NCBI GenBank assembly: GCA_955652195.1 | Contig: CATPBC010000121.1 | Span: 1 to 8,131 of the forward strand | Source of the DNA: an uncultured Xanthobacteraceae bacterium | GTDB taxonomy: Bacteria > Pseudomonadota > Alphaproteobacteria > Rhizobiales > Xanthobacteraceae | DNA length: 8,131 bases | Reading direction: 5' to 3' | Shown here: piece by piece, positions 5,529 through 8,131 of the stretch | Numbering within the stretch: position 1 is the stretch's first letter | Layout: each line of letters starts with the position of its first letter | Program-made: the position numbers and the translations under genes | The notes under the pieces: generated by a model | Seen by the model: the letters and a program-made list of their open reading frames with translations, nothing else | Told to the model about the DNA's origin: nothing | Database searches by the model: none

Positions 5529-5918
5529 ATGAACCGTAAAGTGCGCGTCGTGGTGGCTCTGGCACTACTGTGTACGGGAGTCGCCCCCGTCTCGGAGGCC
5601 GCCTACGCTCAACAAGTTGACTTCGGCAAAATCGACAAATTCGAGTCCCTGGCGACAGGCACCCTGCATGTGGGGGCGCCGCCCAAAACCCTTGTCGATG
5701 ATGGCGAGCGACACGTCGTCATACTCACGATCTGGGACGCCGATGCCGAAACCAAAGTTTATTGGCGATCGCTCGACGGAAACGCGCCCAAAACGACGAT
5801 CATACCCGGGAAAGGCATCCAGACGTTTCAAACGGCCGGGGAGTTCAGGCTTGAGGCTATCGGCGAACCAAATCGGGAAGTCGAATACGGATACGTTTTG
5901 CTTGGCCTTAGGAAATAA
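5529..5918 (+). CDS. Small secreted protein of unknown function
   Basis: I do not recognise a family. From the ATG at 5529 the product is 129 aa. It starts with a classical Sec signal peptide: MNRKVR, a hydrophobic core VVVALALLCTGVA, and probable cleavage after AYA near residue 27. The mature part, about 100 aa, contains no cysteine and looks beta-rich (TLHVGAPPKTLV, RHVVILTIWDADAETKVYW, KTTIIPGKGIQTFQT, EFRLEAIG, VEYGYVLLGL), suggesting a small periplasmic beta-sandwich. A GTG two codons earlier (5523) is an alternative start; neither has a good Shine-Dalgarno. It follows tRNA-Gln by 40 nt without an obvious promoter of its own, and points toward the propeller gene on the other strand. Signal peptide plus a coherent reading frame support a real gene, but function is unknown. 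Confidence 0.7.
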   Translation: MNRKVRVVVALALLCTGVAPVSEAAYAQQVDFGKIDKFESLATGTLHVGAPPKTLVDDGERHVVILTIWDADAETKVYWRSLDGNAPKTTIIPGKGIQTFQTAGEFRLEAIGEPNREVEYGYVLLGLRK

Positions 5919-5939
5919 AAGGGTCGAGGCTCTGACCCT
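5913..5939 (-). terminator. Intrinsic terminator for leftward transcription
   Basis: On the minus strand AGGGTC (5939-5934) and GACCCT (5925-5920) form a 6-bp stem with an 8-nt loop, followed at once by TTTATTT. It lies about 155 nt beyond the stop of the leftward propeller gene and touches the stop codon of the convergent secreted-protein gene. It would stop the right-hand operon from running into that gene. In the rightward direction the hairpin lacks a U-run. Confidence 0.5.
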
Positions 5940-6004
5940 CTAACACCTATCCTTGGAATCACGCTCTGACTGATGTCCGGTTTGCAGCGCATTACGGACT
6001 CAAC

Positions 6005-6026
6005 TCGGACATCGCGCGAAGTCCGA
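6005..6026. repeat. Near-perfect 22-bp palindrome in a GTCCG/CGGAC-rich intergenic segment
   Basis: TCGGAC-A-TCGCGCGA-A-GTCCGA reads the same on both strands except for one A/A mismatch pair, giving 20 of 22 symmetric positions. Two further copies of the core lie close by: GTCCG at 5975-5979 and CGGAC at 5995-5999. The whole non-coding stretch 5941-6093 contains no credible gene. It could be a dispersed extragenic repeat or a decayed element, or simply a transcript-end hairpin. Confidence 0.55.
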
Positions 6027-6093
6027 AAAGGGCCATAAGGCGACATATGCAGTGCAGCAAATCATCTCATCGTGGTCCACCCCTCAGGACCCA

Positions 6094-7554
6094 TTATTCC
6101 TTTTGGACTTGAACGGCCGCGCCGTGGTTATCGGGCGTGCCGGGAAGGATCACCAGGTAGCGACGCGGGATCTTGTCCTCGCCGCGCACCACTTGGCGGA
6201 CCGGTCCGATTGCATTGACGATGGCCGCGCCGGCGGGGTTTGTCATGAAGCCCTGCAGGGGTTCTAGACCGCCAGTGCCCGATGGCTCACTCGCAAGCGC
6301 AAGCAGATATGGTTTTCCTGGCTCGAGCCCGGTGACCGCAGCCTCTAACACTTGCACCAACCCCTGGTCAGAGAGCGAAACGCTAGTGGGCGCTTTTGCC
6401 TCCTTCTTCGCGCCGGGCGGCGCAAGCCACAGCTCCGCTGATTGCCCGGCGATGCCGAGTGGCTGTAAGTTGTTGGTTCCCAGACCTTCGGGAACGGCAT
6501 TGGGTACGTAGACGAGGGCCTGCGGGGCTTGGCCGATCGGACTAGTCGCGATCACTTCGTTCTTCAGCGTATCAATTGCGGCTACTTTGTCCTCGTTCTC
6601 AAGACCGACATAGACCCGCGTGCCGTCCCCGGATGGCCAGATGCCGTGCGGTAACTTGCCCACTGGAATGGTAGTGACCTGCTCGAAATTGTCAGTGCGA
6701 AACACTTTAATTTCGTTGAGCCCGCCGATCGTGACATAGGCAAACATGCCGTTGGCATTGCGCACAATATTGACGTGGTTAGTGATCGGACCGGTGTCGA
6801 GAGTCTTCAAGAGCGCGAACGGCGGTTGCCCGTCGAACACTTGGGTCTTGCCGGTGTCTTTTAAGGTAAACCAGACCTGCTTGCTGTCAGGCGTTGCGGC
6901 AATGTTAGGACAGAACGGGCTAGTCTGCGGAACCTTGCCGACAATTCTGTGATCGGCGACGGTTATAACTTCGGTCTCTGGTGTAAACGAGGAACAGACA
7001 TAGCCATATTTGCCGTCGGGCGAGAAAATCGTCATACCCGGACCGTTGGGAACGGTGATCCGCGTCATCTCCTCGTAGGTCGTGCCATCGAGCACGGAGA
7101 CGTAGTTCTCGCCGCGGACGACCACCCAAACCTCACGGCCATCCATCGTATAGAACGCCTCGTGCGGAGAGCGCCCGACATAAGTTACGTGCTTCACACT
7201 GTTGGTCGCAGTATCGATGAAGTTCACCGCATTCGAACCAATCGCGACAACGGCGAGGGTGCGATGATCGGGCGAAAACCCCATGCCGTGCACCAACAAC
7301 TGACCCTTGTAGAGCGGACTGAGATTGGCCGGCAGTGGATCGCCAAGATGGATCGTGCCAAGCAGCTTGTTGTCGACAGGATCGGTGACCGAGACAGTGT
7401 TCGAGTACTGTTCGGCGGAGTAGACGCGATCTTGATGGCTGATGGGAATATCGGGATCGGAAGCGGCCGCCGGAGCCTGTCCGGCGGCGGCATAGCGTGC
7501 ACCGACGAGAGCTGTTGCGAGCATTGCAACAGCCAGTATTAAACTCCGTTGCAT
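6094..7554 (-). CDS. Secreted YVTN/YncE-like seven-bladed beta-propeller with extra C-terminal domain
   Basis: The 486-aa product starts with a signal peptide (MQRSLILAVAMLATALVGARYAAA, probable cleavage near 24) and should be periplasmic. Residues about 43-350 form a beta-propeller with recurrent blade signatures: RVYSAEQYSNTVSV (43), FSPDHRTLAVV (93), TMDGREVWVVV (136), FSPDGKYGYV (177), ATPDSKQVWFTL (220), ANGMFAYVTIG (267) and SGDGTRVYVGLEN (308), about seven blades. Four histidines precede blade strands (H89, H131, H260, H303). Residues about 370-486 are a separate domain I cannot assign, with an AELWLAPPG start and beta-strand-like pattern. Relatives include YncE, surface-layer YVTN proteins and cytochrome cd1-like propellers; no CXXCH haem motif is present. 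Translation should be strong: AAAGGAG lies 7 nt before the ATG. It follows the DUF305 gene by 29 nt, surely one operon. Confidence 0.88.
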   Translation of the reverse strand: MQRSLILAVAMLATALVGARYAAAGQAPAAASDPDIPISHQDRVYSAEQYSNTVSVTDPVDNKLLGTIHLGDPLPANLSPLYKGQLLVHGMGFSPDHRTLAVVAIGSNAVNFIDTATNSVKHVTYVGRSPHEAFYTMDGREVWVVVRGENYVSVLDGTTYEEMTRITVPNGPGMTIFSPDGKYGYVCSSFTPETEVITVADHRIVGKVPQTSPFCPNIAATPDSKQVWFTLKDTGKTQVFDGQPPFALLKTLDTGPITNHVNIVRNANGMFAYVTIGGLNEIKVFRTDNFEQVTTIPVGKLPHGIWPSGDGTRVYVGLENEDKVAAIDTLKNEVIATSPIGQAPQALVYVPNAVPEGLGTNNLQPLGIAGQSAELWLAPPGAKKEAKAPTSVSLSDQGLVQVLEAAVTGLEPGKPYLLALASEPSGTGGLEPLQGFMTNPAGAAIVNAIGPVRQVVRGEDKIPRRYLVILPGTPDNHGAAVQVQKE

Positions 7555-7583
7555 GTTACGGCTCCTTTATCAGATGTGACGCA

Positions 7584-8066
7584 TTACTGGATTTCGAATC
7601 GTTCATTGCCGCGGCCGGGATCTGGATCGGGCGATTGTAGGGAAGGCGGCAGGGGTTGGCCGAGCGCCAACCGCATTGCAGTGATCTCTTGCAGCTGGGT
7701 GACGATGATTTCCTGGGCCATGCGTCGGAGCGGCTCATCGTGTCCGTAACGCAGTTCGGCCTGCGCCATCTCGATTGCGCCATGGTGATGCGGCACCATC
7801 ATTGCGACGAAGTCAGTATCGACATCGCCTGACGGCCTGATACCCATGTCGATCATCATCTTTGTCATCGCGCTGACATTCTCGGCTAGGTACGGAGCCT
7901 CCGCGGCAGGTGCGGAGCCAAACGACTTCGCGCAGATTGCTGAGATGTAGTCAGCGAGCGATTGCGAGCTGGCTGAGTGGACCGTCAGATAGGTTGCAGT
8001 GGCAACCGCTCCAAGTGCAATCGCTGTCACATGCGAAGCGATAGAGCGGCGAAAGTACGACGACAT
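7584..8066 (-). CDS. DUF305 domain protein, membrane-anchored, putative metal binding
   Basis: From the ATG at 8066 the product is 160 aa. The frame is open to an ATG at 8108, but GGAGG exactly 7 nt before 8066 decides the start. A short basic N-terminus (SSYFRRS) precedes one hydrophobic segment (about 11-30), a signal anchor or signal peptide exporting the rest. The DUF305 core is clear: DTDFVAMMVPHHHGAIEMAQAEL in sense (83-105, with H93-H95 and M100), then EPLRRMAQEIIVTQLQEITAM (111-131). DUF305 proteins are ferritin-like helical bundles; the cyanobacterial member CopM binds copper. The His/Met-rich helices here (also MTKMMIDMG 67-75) suit copper binding, but metal and function are inference. 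The C-terminus is a proline- and charge-rich tail. It leads the operon with the beta-propeller protein. Confidence 0.9.
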   Translation of the reverse strand: MSSYFRRSIASHVTAIALGAVATATYLTVHSASSQSLADYISAICAKSFGSAPAAEAPYLAENVSAMTKMMIDMGIRPSGDVDTDFVAMMVPHHHGAIEMAQAELRYGHDEPLRRMAQEIIVTQLQEITAMRLALGQPLPPSLQSPDPDPGRGNERFEIQ

Positions 8067-8122
8067 CGCAACGCCTCCATCTGATAGAAACCCTCTCATT
8101 TGTGGCATCCAGAGGCAGAGCT

Positions 8123-8128
8123 ATTTTA
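8123..8128 (-). promoter_or_regulatory. Candidate -10 of the DUF305-propeller operon
   Basis: TAAAAT (8128-8123 on the minus strand) matches 5 of 6 bases of the sigma70 -10. It would give a leader of about 50 nt before the DUF305 ATG. The matching -35 would lie outside the window, so the call cannot be completed. Confidence 0.25.
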
Positions 8129-8131
8129 CCC

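Noticed and set aside
6073..6093. Hairpin GGTCC/GGACC just after the propeller stop
   Set aside because: Only 5 bp with an 8-nt loop and no U-run follows leftward. The hairpin at 5913-5939 is the better terminator.
8067..8108. Upstream ATG extending the DUF305 protein by 14 residues
   Set aside because: The extension MPQMRGFLSDGGVA does not look like a signal sequence. The ATG at 8066 has GGAGG at ideal spacing and places basic residues directly before the hydrophobic segment.

Overview
This GC-rich window looks like chromosomal DNA from an alphaproteobacterium, most likely Hyphomicrobiales near Bradyrhizobium or Rhodopseudomonas. The basis is the protein style, a GTTC-N7-GTTC LexA-type box and the gene content; no 16S or other decisive marker is present. 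I see no transposase, phage gene, CRISPR array or classical defence system. Most of the window is core or housekeeping-like, and the interest lies in regulatory sites and two small or poorly described protein sets.

Right to left on the minus strand from 5160 to 111 runs one co-directional block. It starts with a three-gene acyl-CoA (beta-oxidation-like) operon: an ECI-type crotonase, an HSDL2-like short-chain dehydrogenase and a DmdC-like long acyl-CoA dehydrogenase. The junctions are 1 nt apart (crotonase/SDR) and a 4-nt GTGA overlap (SDR/dehydrogenase). A class II-type histone-deacetylase-family hydrolase follows after 71 nt, then xseB (exonuclease VII small subunit) after a gap holding a strong hairpin. 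Last is an 85-residue uncharacterised protein with its own promoter, in which a LexA-type box lies between -35 and -10. Bases 1-96 hold nothing I can support.

The intergenic region 5161-5413 carries the predicted leftward promoter of the acyl-CoA operon, three tandem 13-bp repeats, and a rightward promoter with a GC-rich discriminator for tRNA-Gln(UUG) at 5414-5488. Forty bases after the tRNA is a rightward gene for a small secreted protein of unknown function (5529-5918). A hairpin at its 3' end looks like an intrinsic terminator for transcription arriving from the right. Bases 5941-6093 hold a GTCCG/CGGAC-rich segment with a near-perfect 22-bp palindrome and no gene.

The right end (8066 to 6094, minus strand) is a two-gene unit with excellent Shine-Dalgarno sites: a membrane-anchored DUF305 protein with an HHHGAIEMA motif, then a secreted seven-bladed YVTN/YncE-like beta-propeller with an extra C-terminal domain. 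Both products should act outside the cytoplasmic membrane. A shared role in periplasmic metal handling is an inference, and is the best candidate here for a poorly described system.
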